10,868 nucleotides of DNA from Bacteroidota bacterium (GTDB taxonomy: Bacteria > Bacteroidota > Ignavibacteria > Kryptoniales > JAKASW01), in assembly GCA_021789755.1 (NCBI GenBank), contig JAJYJD010000111.1:1-10868 (forward strand), read 5' to 3'. Below the pieces are notes generated by a model, which worked only from the letters and a program-made list of their open reading frames with translations, was not told the DNA's origin and searched no databases. A program made the position numbers and the translations under genes. Shown here one piece after another: positions 1 to 6,556 of the stretch. Numbering within the stretch: the stretch's first letter is position 1; every line of letters starts with the position of its first letter.

Positions 1-14
1 TATCTTTGTTTGAT

Positions 15-29
15 TGGAAGAGGTTTCCA
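15..29. other. Small inverted repeat downstream of the Crp/Fnr gene
   Basis: TGGAA (15-19) and TTCCA (25-29) are perfect complements around a 5-base loop, starting 8 bases past the regulator's stop codon in its direction of transcription. A transcript end would be expected here, but no U-run follows on the minus strand, so this is not a standard intrinsic terminator. It may be chance. Confidence 0.25.
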
Positions 30-36
30 CAAATTC

Positions 37-720
37 TCAGGTGAATTTTTCCCTGAAAGTGTCGTAATCGAGTATCACCACATTGTTTCCATCGACCTGC
101 AACATCTTCAGTTTTTCCATTTTGCTAAGAGTCCGGGAGACGGTCTCCCTAGTCGTGCCGGCCATGTTCGCGATTTCCTGCTGAACAGGCAAATTATCAA
201 CCTCTACCTTTCCCTGCCTGATGCGTCCGCGCTCATCCGCGAACTGTAAGAGGACATAACCGACACGGTGATACGCATCCTTAAGTGAAAGGCTCTTTAT
301 TAGCGCATCGGCTCTCCTGAGTCGTTGTGTTAAATGCTTCAGGAGTGAAATCGCGATGCTCGGGTACTCATGCAATAACGCCAGGAAATCTTTTCGGTGA
401 ATCATGAAGAGTTCCGCATTATCCAGCGCGACGACGCTGGCGGAGCGTGCCTCTCCATCAAGCAAAGCCATTTCCCCGAATATGTCGCTGGCGCCGAGAA
501 TACTCAGGATGACCTCGCGCCCATCTTCGCCAATCCTGACAACTTTCACTTCCCCGCTCACAATGACGAAGAGAGCGGACCCCGATTCTTCTTCCATGAG
601 GATGACTTCACCCTTTTTGTAGGTTTTCCTCACACCACAAGCACTGATGCGAGCAAAATCTCTTTCCTCAAGCTCTTCGAAAATCGGAGCATTCTTCAGA
701 AATTCCATTGCTTCTTTCAT
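37..720 (-). CDS. Crp/Fnr family transcriptional regulator
   Basis: This is a 227-residue cytoplasmic DNA-binding regulator with the usual Crp/Fnr architecture and length. Residues about 10-125 form a cyclic-nucleotide-binding-like beta barrel, including a phosphate-binding-cassette motif (FGEMALLDGEARSASV, 81-96) that keeps the Arg92-Ser93 pair used by CRP to hold the cAMP phosphate. A dimerisation helix follows (about 117-145), then a Crp-type winged helix-turn-helix (178-207) whose recognition helix reads TTRETVSR. This combines the Arg-Glu...Arg contacts of CRP with the Glu-x-x-Ser-Arg contacts of FNR. It has a single cysteine (Cys28), so it cannot carry an FNR-type 4Fe-4S sensor cluster. 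The start at 720 is supported by GGGAG (728-732) seven bases upstream. It is divergent from the cysteine desulfurase, which is a candidate target by position only. The ligand is unknown; a cyclic nucleotide is plausible. Confidence 0.93.
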   Translation of the reverse strand: MKEAMEFLKNAPIFEELEERDFARISACGVRKTYKKGEVILMEEESGSALFVIVSGEVKVVRIGEDGREVILSILGASDIFGEMALLDGEARSASVVALDNAELFMIHRKDFLALLHEYPSIAISLLKHLTQRLRRADALIKSLSLKDAYHRVGYVLLQFADERGRIRQGKVEVDNLPVQQEIANMAGTTRETVSRTLSKMEKLKMLQVDGNNVVILDYDTFREKFT

Positions 721-773
721 GTCAGTGCTCCCGGACGGTTAGTTAATTTTTCACATCAAGATTGACCACAGAA

Positions 774-802
774 AATATAGATGCACCCGGATAGAAAGTC
801 AA
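774..802 (-). promoter_or_regulatory. Sigma-70-like promoter for the Crp/Fnr gene
   Basis: On the minus strand TTGACT (802-797) and TATATT (779-774) are separated by exactly 17 bases; each hexamer matches consensus at five of six positions. The same bases also fit the Bacteroidota pattern: TTG, 20 bases, then TATATTTT, which is seven of eight against TAnnTTTG. Transcription would start near 767, giving a leader of about 46 bases that contains the GGGAG ribosome site. A short palindrome, TCAA-GA-TTGA (756-765), lies at the predicted start. Confidence 0.6.
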
Positions 803-830
803 CGTCAGGCCGGCACCTCCCCAGCCGGGT
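785..830 (+). other. Nested inverted repeats in the divergent gap
   Basis: ACCCGG (785-790) is complementary to CCGGGT (825-830), and inside it CCGGC (810-814) is complementary to GCCGG (824-828) around a 9-base loop. The right arms overlap, so only one of the two stems can form at a time. If desulfurase transcription starts left of this point, it would be leader structure. It could equally be chance in GC-rich DNA. It matches no riboswitch class I know. Confidence 0.25.
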
Positions 831-884
831 ACGGGATGAACTAAATCTTCAATCCGCAGGTTTTATATTGAGTCATGATTCCAC

Positions 885-891
885 AGAAGGA
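885..891 (+). promoter_or_regulatory. Ribosome binding site fixing the desulfurase start
   Basis: AGAAGGA ends nine bases before ATG at 901. A second AGAAGG (904-909) lies six bases before an in-frame ATG at 916, so a slightly shorter product is also possible. Neither site supports the farther in-frame ATG at 781. Confidence 0.6.
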
Positions 892-900
892 TCCCGTCGA

Positions 901-2082
901 ATGAGAAGGATATATATGGATTATACCGCCACCACACCCGTGGATAAGCGCGTCGTCGAAGCGATGATGCCATATTTCGGGGGTGCGTTCGGAAACGCGT
1001 CGAGCATCCATTCGTTCGGAAGAGAGGCAAAATCAGCCCTCGAGGATAGCCGGGAAAAAATTGCCGGGCTGATCGGGGCCAGACCTTCAGAATTGTATTT
1101 CACAAGCGGAGGAACCGAATCGGACAACTCTGCGATCGCCGGAATAGCCGCCAAATATTCCGGTAAGGACAGAAAACACCTGGTCGTTTCATCAGTCGAA
1201 CATCATGCAGTCCTGCATGCGGCGAAGTCGCTGGAATCGTCGGGCTTCTCCGTTGCTTTTTTGAATGTGGATTCTCACGGGTTCATTTCCCCGGACGAAC
1301 TCAGGTCGGCATTGACAAAGGAGAGCTTCCTCGTAAGCATAATTCACGCCAACAACGAGATCGGTACAATCCAGAACCTTAGCGCCCTCGCCGCGATAGC
1401 CCACGAAAACGGCTCTCTGTTTCACACCGATGCGGTCCAGTCTTTCGGAAAGACTAAGTTCAGCGTGACTGAGACCGGCGTGGATCTGGCTTCGTTCACT
1501 GCCCACAAGATTTACGGTCCAAAAGGAATCGGGGCACTTTACATCAAGCGTGGGATTGATTTCGAGCCGATGTTCCATGGCGGCTCACAGGAACGGAACA
1601 GACGACCGGGCACCGAGAGCGTTCCGCTCGCGGCCGGATATGCAGCGGCTGCCGAACTCGCAGTGAAGGAGCTCGATGGAGAACATGAGAGACTCACGGC
1701 TCTCAACGCACTCATGCGCAGAAGGATCGAAGCTGAAGTTCGCGGCGCGCTCTTCAATTCTCCTGAAGTGGGAAGCGTCCCGCATATACTCAGCGTTTCA
1801 ATCGACTCCAGGGAGGTCGAGATCGACGGCGAAGCATTGATAATAAACATGGACCTTGAGGGTATTGCCGTGACGAGCGGATCCGCATGCTCCTCCGGAA
1901 GCCTTCAGCCGTCTCACGTCATAAAGGCACTCGGGCGGGACGACGAAACCACGATGGCGACGGTGCGTTTCTCCATCGGCAGGTTAACTACAGAAGATGA
2001 GGTAAAAACGGCAATGGACGTTTTTGCGAAGGTCGTCGGAAAAATCGGAAAGAGGAAGAAGCTCAGCTCAGCCGTTTCATGA
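901..2082 (+). CDS. Cysteine desulfurase, NifS/IscS class (PLP-dependent)
   Basis: This 393-residue fold-type I PLP enzyme removes sulfur from L-cysteine, giving alanine and an enzyme persulfide used for Fe-S clusters or tRNA thiolation. Visible landmarks: N-terminal IYMDYTATTPVD (4-15), His101/His102 (VEHHAV), Asn152 and Asp177 (HTDAVQ) for cofactor binding, the Schiff-base lysine Lys203 in AHKIYGPKG, and the mobile active-site loop SGSACSSGS with Cys330. The class I cysteine loop and length fit NifS/IscS rather than SufS. I chose ATG 901 because the product then begins exactly as the family does and AGAAGGA lies upstream. The frame stays open back to 781, but those 40 codons do not resemble the family. 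No scaffold gene (IscU/NifU) is adjacent, so the pathway cannot be settled here. It is divergent from the Crp/Fnr regulator and overlaps rsmB tail to tail by 20 bases. Confidence 0.95.
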   Translation: MRRIYMDYTATTPVDKRVVEAMMPYFGGAFGNASSIHSFGREAKSALEDSREKIAGLIGARPSELYFTSGGTESDNSAIAGIAAKYSGKDRKHLVVSSVEHHAVLHAAKSLESSGFSVAFLNVDSHGFISPDELRSALTKESFLVSIIHANNEIGTIQNLSALAAIAHENGSLFHTDAVQSFGKTKFSVTETGVDLASFTAHKIYGPKGIGALYIKRGIDFEPMFHGGSQERNRRPGTESVPLAAGYAAAAELAVKELDGEHERLTALNALMRRRIEAEVRGALFNSPEVGSVPHILSVSIDSREVEIDGEALIINMDLEGIAVTSGSACSSGSLQPSHVIKALGRDDETTMATVRFSIGRLTTEDEVKTAMDVFAKVVGKIGKRKKLSSAVS

Positions 2083-3376
2083 CGGCGGCAAAGAAGCCGT
2101 CCATCTCGTGACGGTGGGGGTAAATCGCGAGGAAGCCGTTCTCTATTAAATCCGAAATTCTCGACTCCGATAGAAGAAGCGATATATCTTCACGCACGAA
2201 TCGCGCGTCCGCGGCGAGGAATGATTCGACGACACCGAAGTTTTCGTCTGCGAAAATACTGCAGGTCGAGTACACCAGGAGACCCCCGACTTTGACAAGA
2301 TCCGCGTAACGTCTGAGCAAGGTTTCCTGATGGGTCGCGTATTTTTCGACGACAGATTTTGTCAGCCGGAATTTCTTGTCAGGATTGCGGCGAATTGTTC
2401 CGCTTCCAGAACACGGCGCGTCGACGACCACCTTGTCTGCCGTGCCTATGAGCGAGGCGGCATCGCCCAGTCCGTCCTCAAAAATTCTTATCGGTGAAAT
2501 GTCGGTGTAGCCGCTCCTGGTTGCACGTGTTCTGAGAATTCTTAAACGAGCCTCGTCAACATCAAGTGCATAAACACGGGCTTGCCCGTCCGACAGCGCG
2601 GCGATCTCCAGACTCTTTCCTCCCGCCCCGGCGCATGCGTCGACTATGATTTCACCCGCCTTCGGATTTAGCAGCAGGCCGACGAGCTGGCTTGCCTCTT
2701 CCTGGATCTCGATCAGCCCATCCCTGTACAATTCTTCGTTGTTGAGGTTGATTCTCCTCGGCAAATATAGTCCCATCGGTGAATACACTGCAGGCTCGGT
2801 TTCAATTCCCTTTTTCCTGAATTTGCCGGCAACCTCATCCCGCCGAATCTTGTTCAAGTCGACTCGTATACAGACGCGTGCTTCCCGATTTAGAGCTACC
2901 ATGATCGGAATTGCCTCCGGGCGGATATTTTCCGGAAGTAAGCCGCTGAAGAAATCAGGGAAAGAGTACAAAAGGGATGCATCCGAAGGATTACCTTTCA
3001 CCTCTTGAAGCCTGTTCGCGATGCATGTCGCCATCTGTTCGAGCCCGAGCTTTTCACCTGTCATCCTGTAAATATCGAGAAGCTGCGAATAATTCAGATT
3101 CAATTCATCGACGCTCGTTGAAGCGATTCCTATTTCATATGAAAGAAAGGTGTTCAGCGGGTTTGAACCCTGCGAACATTTGCCCGAAATATCCCTGAGA
3201 AGAATAAAGTTCCTGAGAATGCCGTACAGCTTCTCGGTTATCCATCGCCTGTCGTGTGAACCTAAATACCGGCGTTCCCTGTAGAAATCCGATACCACCC
3301 TGTCGGATGGAAGACTGCTCCTGACAACCCTGTCCAACAGTTCTATCGTATGGCCCGCAAGAGACGACGGATTCAT
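2063..3376 (-). CDS. rsmB: 16S rRNA (cytosine-C5) methyltransferase, RsmB/NOP2/Sun family
   Basis: This 437-residue SAM-dependent methyltransferase (E. coli RsmB is of similar length) is expected to form m5C967 in 16S rRNA. The N-terminal third (about 1-130) looks like the NusB-like RNA-binding domain, with HDRRWITEKLYGILRN (41-56). The Rossmann methyltransferase follows: SAM loop VDACAGAGGK (245-254), acidic LDVDEAR (271-277), motif IV DAPCSGSGTIRRNPD with Cys322, and motif VI VYSTCSIFADEN with the catalytic Cys372. The C-terminal HRHEMDGFFAAVMKR is typical of the family. Its ATG shares ATGA with the stop of the upstream phosphatase gene, suggesting translational coupling; there is no well-spaced Shine-Dalgarno. 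It is the last gene of the minus-strand operon, and its end overlaps the convergent desulfurase. The exact target cytosine is by homology only. Confidence 0.92.
   Translation of the reverse strand: MNPSSLAGHTIELLDRVVRSSLPSDRVVSDFYRERRYLGSHDRRWITEKLYGILRNFILLRDISGKCSQGSNPLNTFLSYEIGIASTSVDELNLNYSQLLDIYRMTGEKLGLEQMATCIANRLQEVKGNPSDASLLYSFPDFFSGLLPENIRPEAIPIMVALNREARVCIRVDLNKIRRDEVAGKFRKKGIETEPAVYSPMGLYLPRRINLNNEELYRDGLIEIQEEASQLVGLLLNPKAGEIIVDACAGAGGKSLEIAALSDGQARVYALDVDEARLRILRTRATRSGYTDISPIRIFEDGLGDAASLIGTADKVVVDAPCSGSGTIRRNPDKKFRLTKSVVEKYATHQETLLRRYADLVKVGGLLVYSTCSIFADENFGVVESFLAADARFVREDISLLLSESRISDLIENGFLAIYPHRHEMDGFFAAVMKRLS
2071..2101. other. Mutually exclusive hairpins at the convergent gene ends
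   Basis: GCCGT (2071-2075), ACGGC (2082-2086) and GCCGT (2096-2100) are alternating complements, so the middle arm can pair with either neighbour. The second pairing extends to six bases, GACGGC (2081-2086) with GCCGTC (2096-2101), around a 9-base loop. The structure covers the desulfurase stop codon and the final codons of rsmB. It might slow or end transcription from either side, but neither strand has a U-run, so a terminator is not shown. Confidence 0.35.
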
Positions 3377-4299
3377 TGCCCCTGCATCTGTGCGTACTTG
3401 TATAAAAGGTAACCGTAGCGGAGTCCGCGGTCGGTTGTAATAAATTCGTGCGATCCAACCGCCTCCAACGCCTTCAAGAGGATCAGTGCGCCGGCGAGAA
3501 GCACGTCTTCCCTTCCTTCCGCGGCGTTCGTCAGTTTTCTGATCTCCTCGGGCGATTTCGTCTTCAGAAGACCGAACAGGTTCCGCAGAGTCCCGGCCGA
3601 CATCGTGTAATTGTTTACTGCCGCAGCATCGAATTCATATTTCTCCTGTGCGATCATTGCAAGAGTCGTCGCAGTTCCCGCGACGGCAAATACGCGGTCA
3701 GGCTTGATTTTTGAAAGAGGAAAACCCTTCAGACCTTCCTCCGTAAAGACGGTCGCTCTTCTCAGATCTTCAACTGAAGGCGGATTATTTTTGAAGAAGA
3801 TCTCAGTCATTCGGACTGCGCCTAAGTTCAGGCTCGCGAAACGGGAGGGTTCCGTTCCGATGCCGTAACTGAACTCGGTGCTGCCGCCGCCGATGTCGAT
3901 CACCAGCGATGCCCGAGACTCATCGGGCACACCGCTGACTGCTCCGAGGTAGCCGAGTCTCGCCTCCAGCTCGCCGGGAATTACTTCGACCTCTATTCCG
4001 CACGTCCCCTTCACGCGAGCGATAAACTCGTCACGGTTTTCCGCATCGCGGACGGCGCTCGTGGCCGAGGCAACGATCCGTTGAACACCGTAACTTTCCG
4101 CGGCGGCGCAATATCCGGCAAGCACTTTCAGCGCGCGGGTGACAGCATCGCCGTCGAGTCTCTTCGCGGTCGAAACGCTTTTTCCGACGCGCGGAACAGA
4201 ATAGAAGTCTTTTATCGGTTTAATCGAGAGTGAGCCGTCTATTTCCCCGACCAGCATCAGGATCGTATTCGTCCCGATGTCTATGGAGGCGAACCTCAT
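3373..4299 (-). CDS. Ppx/GppA family exopolyphosphatase/pppGpp phosphatase
   Basis: This 308-residue enzyme of the ASKHA (actin-like ATPase) superfamily hydrolyses terminal phosphates of polyphosphate or pppGpp. The N-terminal phosphate loop is FASIDIGTNTILM (3-15). The second phosphate loop is VIDIGGGSTEFSYG (133-146), followed by SLNLGAVRMTE (156-166). Glu112 in PGELEARLGYLG is in the position of the catalytic glutamate of the family. The protein stops after the two ASKHA domains and lacks the C-terminal HD-like and RNA-binding regions of E. coli Ppx (about 500 residues), as is common in short family members. I chose ATG 4299 because the family begins with this motif and because it shares ATGA with the prmA stop; the frame is open eight more codons upstream. 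Sequence alone does not decide between polyphosphate and pppGpp as substrate. Confidence 0.9.
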   Translation of the reverse strand: MRFASIDIGTNTILMLVGEIDGSLSIKPIKDFYSVPRVGKSVSTAKRLDGDAVTRALKVLAGYCAAAESYGVQRIVASATSAVRDAENRDEFIARVKGTCGIEVEVIPGELEARLGYLGAVSGVPDESRASLVIDIGGGSTEFSYGIGTEPSRFASLNLGAVRMTEIFFKNNPPSVEDLRRATVFTEEGLKGFPLSKIKPDRVFAVAGTATTLAMIAQEKYEFDAAAVNNYTMSAGTLRNLFGLLKTKSPEEIRKLTNAAEGREDVLLAGALILLKALEAVGSHEFITTDRGLRYGYLLYKYAQMQGQ

Positions 4300-5147
4300 T
4301 TTTTCAGTGCCAAGGCCGACCACTCGGCTTCGTGAAGTGTCTCGAGAACATTGAAGCCGGATTTGGAGTATGAATCTTCAACGCCCTTCTCGTCAAGCGT
4401 AAGTATGCCGGCCAGAAGGAGCAAACCGCCCTTCTTGCATCGCTTCCGGAGCTCGGGCTCAATGTAGAGCAGTGTATTCCGGTTGAGGTTGGCCAGCACC
4501 ATGTCGAAATCTTCATCGGCCACTGAAGCCACCTCTCCGCGGGATAGGCTGATTCTGTCTGATACGCCGTTCTTTCTGATGTTTTCGAGAGAATTCTCGA
4601 TCGACCATTCATCCCTGTCGACGGCGATGCAGAGTGCGGCTCCCAGCTTCGCTGCGGCAATCGCGAGCACCCCGGTCCCGGTGCCGACATCGAGAATCTT
4701 CTCGCCTCCCCTGATGTACTTTTCCAGAAGCCGGACCATCATCCTTGTCGTTTCGTGGTGCCCCGTCCCGAAAGACATTTTGGGATCTATTTCGATCACG
4801 ATCTTTGCGCTGCCGTTGTACTCTTTCCAGCTCGGCCTGATTGCTATGTTTTCCGTAACCTCGATCGGCACTATCGATTCTTCCCATTTCATATTCCAGT
4901 CCTGATTCATCATTTCAGAGACTTCAACCGCAAACTTTCCAATCCTTCCCTCATCCTTCAAATGACCGAGGAACCTTGTAACATCGACGCGATAATCAGG
5001 CTTCCACCTGCTCTCGGCGAAATAGCACTTGAGCCCGCTCTCCTCCTCAATGAATCCTTCGGCTCCGACATCGCTGAGGAATCCGACAACGAGGTCGTTG
5101 ACGGGTCTGTCCGTCGAAATCGCGAGCTGGAAAAACTTATCTTTCAT
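4296..5147 (-). CDS. prmA: Ribosomal protein L11 methyltransferase
   Basis: This 283-residue class I SAM methyltransferase trimethylates amino groups of ribosomal protein L11. The N-terminal half (about 1-100) is the divergent L11-recognition domain with NQDWNMKWEESIVPIEV (81-97). The catalytic domain has the PrmA signature DPKMSFGTGHHETT (121-134), SAM loop LDVGTGTGVLAIAA (152-165), acidic AVDRD (175-179) and the motif IV loop LANLNRN (218-224), followed by LLLLAGIL (242-249). The length is close to the family norm. The frame is open a further 43 codons upstream, but ATG 5147 matches the normal family start. It lies 11 bases inside the end of the M28 gene with no Shine-Dalgarno, so reinitiation after the upstream stop is likely. 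The stop overlaps the phosphatase ATG by four bases. Confidence 0.95.
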   Translation of the reverse strand: MKDKFFQLAISTDRPVNDLVVGFLSDVGAEGFIEEESGLKCYFAESRWKPDYRVDVTRFLGHLKDEGRIGKFAVEVSEMMNQDWNMKWEESIVPIEVTENIAIRPSWKEYNGSAKIVIEIDPKMSFGTGHHETTRMMVRLLEKYIRGGEKILDVGTGTGVLAIAAAKLGAALCIAVDRDEWSIENSLENIRKNGVSDRISLSRGEVASVADEDFDMVLANLNRNTLLYIEPELRKRCKKGGLLLLAGILTLDEKGVEDSYSKSGFNVLETLHEAEWSALALKK

Positions 5148-6129
5148 AACCGTAATACGGATATGTGCGGAGACTTCGGTAAATAACCTGCAGCAGGACT
5201 CTGCCGATCGCAGAGAGGCTTTCCGGACTGCACTTGTCCGGTGTGTCCTCAAGAGTATGCCAGTACTTGTAGTCAAAATCTATGAGATCGACTGCCTTAA
5301 TTCCTACGTTGTCAAGCTGAAGGTGATCATCGTAAATCGGTTCGCTTGTCCTGTCGACAAATTGAGTGACACCCATATTTTCCGCAGTATCCCAAATGAG
5401 TTTCACGACGTCGGGAGCGTACTCTACAGAATAACCTTCCTTTGGAATTTGCAGATCTTTCTGACCGACCATGTCGAGATTGACCGCGAAGAGGGGCTGA
5501 TAGGAAAACGGCTTGGTCGCCGCCCAGTACTTGGCGCCGAGACAGTAATAATTCATGTCGCCTTCCTTGCCGTAGTCTTCTCCATCCCACAGGATAATAT
5601 CGACACCCACAGGCGGCGGAGACTGTTTGAAGCCGCGTGCCATCTCGAGAAGAATGGCCACGCCGCTCGCACCGTCGTCTGCGCCCGGGATCGGCTTGTC
5701 GACCGCCCCGCCCGGCTGATGGTCGGCGCGAGGCCTGCTGTCCCAATGAGCGGTCAGGAGAATGCGTGTCGGGGACTTGAGATTGAAATGTGCTATGATA
5801 TTGGTGAGTCGAAGGACCGTGCCATCATAGCCTGGGACATCAAATTTCTGGAGCTGGACCGAGTCGGCGTAAAGGCTCAGTTCCTGCTCGAGATAAAGGA
5901 GGCATTGGTGGTGCGCGTCGCTGTTCGGGGCGCGCGGCCCGAAGTCGACCTGGCGAACCAGGTAATTAAACGCGGACTTTCCGTCAAATTGCGGGACGGG
6001 CACACTCTGGAACTTCGAGGCTTGCCGACCCTGGCTCGATTTCATCTGCTGCGACCGATCTTTCTCGGTTTTCTGCGAACAGGAATTCACCGTTAATGTG
6101 ATAAGGATAAGTAGGAGGATCTTCTTCAT
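5137..6129 (-). CDS. M28-family lipoprotein resembling type II glutaminyl-peptide cyclotransferase
   Basis: This is a predicted 330-residue exported zinc enzyme. Residues 1-16 form a lipoprotein signal (MKK, hydrophobic ILLLILITLTV) ending at lipobox VNSC with Cys17; Ser18 would fit outer-membrane sorting. The M28 fold shows TAHWDSR (126-132), GADDGASG with Asp152, LWDGEDYG with Glu184/Asp185, NLDMVG with Asp218, and IYDDHLQL followed by YWHTLEDT with His291. The WHT-x-(D/E)-D motif and the CLGAKYW segment after the acidic pair resemble animal-type and Bacteroidota glutaminyl cyclases more than ordinary M28 aminopeptidases. The enzyme may therefore form N-terminal pyroglutamate on exported proteins; aminopeptidase activity remains possible. 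ATG 6129 gives the signal peptide; an in-frame extension to 6264 does not. The start has no Shine-Dalgarno and sits in the loop of a 6-base inverted repeat (6121-6136). The 3' end overlaps prmA. Confidence 0.85.
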   Translation of the reverse strand: MKKILLLILITLTVNSCSQKTEKDRSQQMKSSQGRQASKFQSVPVPQFDGKSAFNYLVRQVDFGPRAPNSDAHHQCLLYLEQELSLYADSVQLQKFDVPGYDGTVLRLTNIIAHFNLKSPTRILLTAHWDSRPRADHQPGGAVDKPIPGADDGASGVAILLEMARGFKQSPPPVGVDIILWDGEDYGKEGDMNYYCLGAKYWAATKPFSYQPLFAVNLDMVGQKDLQIPKEGYSVEYAPDVVKLIWDTAENMGVTQFVDRTSEPIYDDHLQLDNVGIKAVDLIDFDYKYWHTLEDTPDKCSPESLSAIGRVLLQVIYRSLRTYPYYGYER

Positions 6130-6169
6130 AAAGAAGTTTACAGATTGCGTTGAGAATTTCCAAAGCAAA

Positions 6170-6556
6170 TCAGGTCGCCTGAGCCTCGCACTTTTTCTTC
6201 GGCTCGAAGAAATGAAATACAAAACCTTCTTCAGGTGACACTTCAGCGAAATCACCGTACTCACCGTGCTGGATGTCCGTAACCGGAAAACCGCTGCCTT
6301 TCAGGATTGAATGAAGGCCGGCAAGGTTCTCGACTCTGAATGTAACGACACTCCTGGCGGATGCACCGCCTGTCACGGCCATTTCCAATCCGCCGATTAA
6401 AAATTCCGACCAGGGACCGTCCTGATGTTTGGGGTCGCCGAACAGTCCTGTCCAGAAGTCCTTCACCCTGCCCGGGTCGCTCACCACACAGTGGACGTTC
6501 TCGATACCTTTTATGTATCTGGCAATCTCAGATTGTAATTGCTGCGGATGCGGCAT
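6170..6556 (-). CDS. VOC-family (glyoxalase/dioxygenase-fold) protein
   Basis: This 128-residue single-domain protein has the beta-alpha-beta-beta-beta repeats of the vicinal oxygen chelate fold. The first module begins IKGIENVHCVVSDPGRVKDF (15-34) with His22 as a likely metal ligand. It continues with EFLIGGLEMAV (51-61), where Glu58 is a candidate ligand. The second module is SVVTFRVENLAGLHSILKGS (69-88), ending with GFVFHFFEPKKK (111-122), where Glu118 is in the usual C-terminal ligand position. The substrate cannot be read from sequence. ATG 6556 overlaps the comF stop by 29 bases. A TTG three codons upstream (6565) is an alternative start, and GGAG upstream fits neither perfectly. There is no start codon after the comF stop that keeps the first beta strand, so the overlap is real. 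The M28 gene begins 40 bases downstream. Confidence 0.82.
   Translation of the reverse strand: MPHPQQLQSEIARYIKGIENVHCVVSDPGRVKDFWTGLFGDPKHQDGPWSEFLIGGLEMAVTGGASARSVVTFRVENLAGLHSILKGSGFPVTDIQHGEYGDFAEVSPEEGFVFHFFEPKKKCEAQAT

Noticed and set aside
848..872. Promoter for the desulfurase using TATATT at 864-869
   Set aside because: The -10-like hexamer is good, but no -35-like sequence lies 16-18 bases upstream and there is no extended -10; TCAAT/ATTGA (849-853, 867-871) flanking it is too weak to call an operator.
781..900. 40-codon N-terminal extension of the cysteine desulfurase
   Set aside because: It does not resemble the family, has no ribosome site at 781, and overlaps the Crp/Fnr promoter; ATG 901 has AGAAGGA and the canonical N-terminus.
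5150..5160. CCGTA-A-TACGG palindrome just upstream of the prmA start
   Set aside because: It lies inside the last codons of the M28 gene, has arms too close to form a stable hairpin, and is short enough to be chance.
5029..6096. 355-codon open frame on the plus strand opposite the M28 gene and part of prmA
   Set aside because: Over the M28 gene it is codon-aligned with the sense frame, where stops appear only opposite TTA, CTA and TCA codons, which are rare here. Its translation resembles no family, and the minus strand has well-supported genes.
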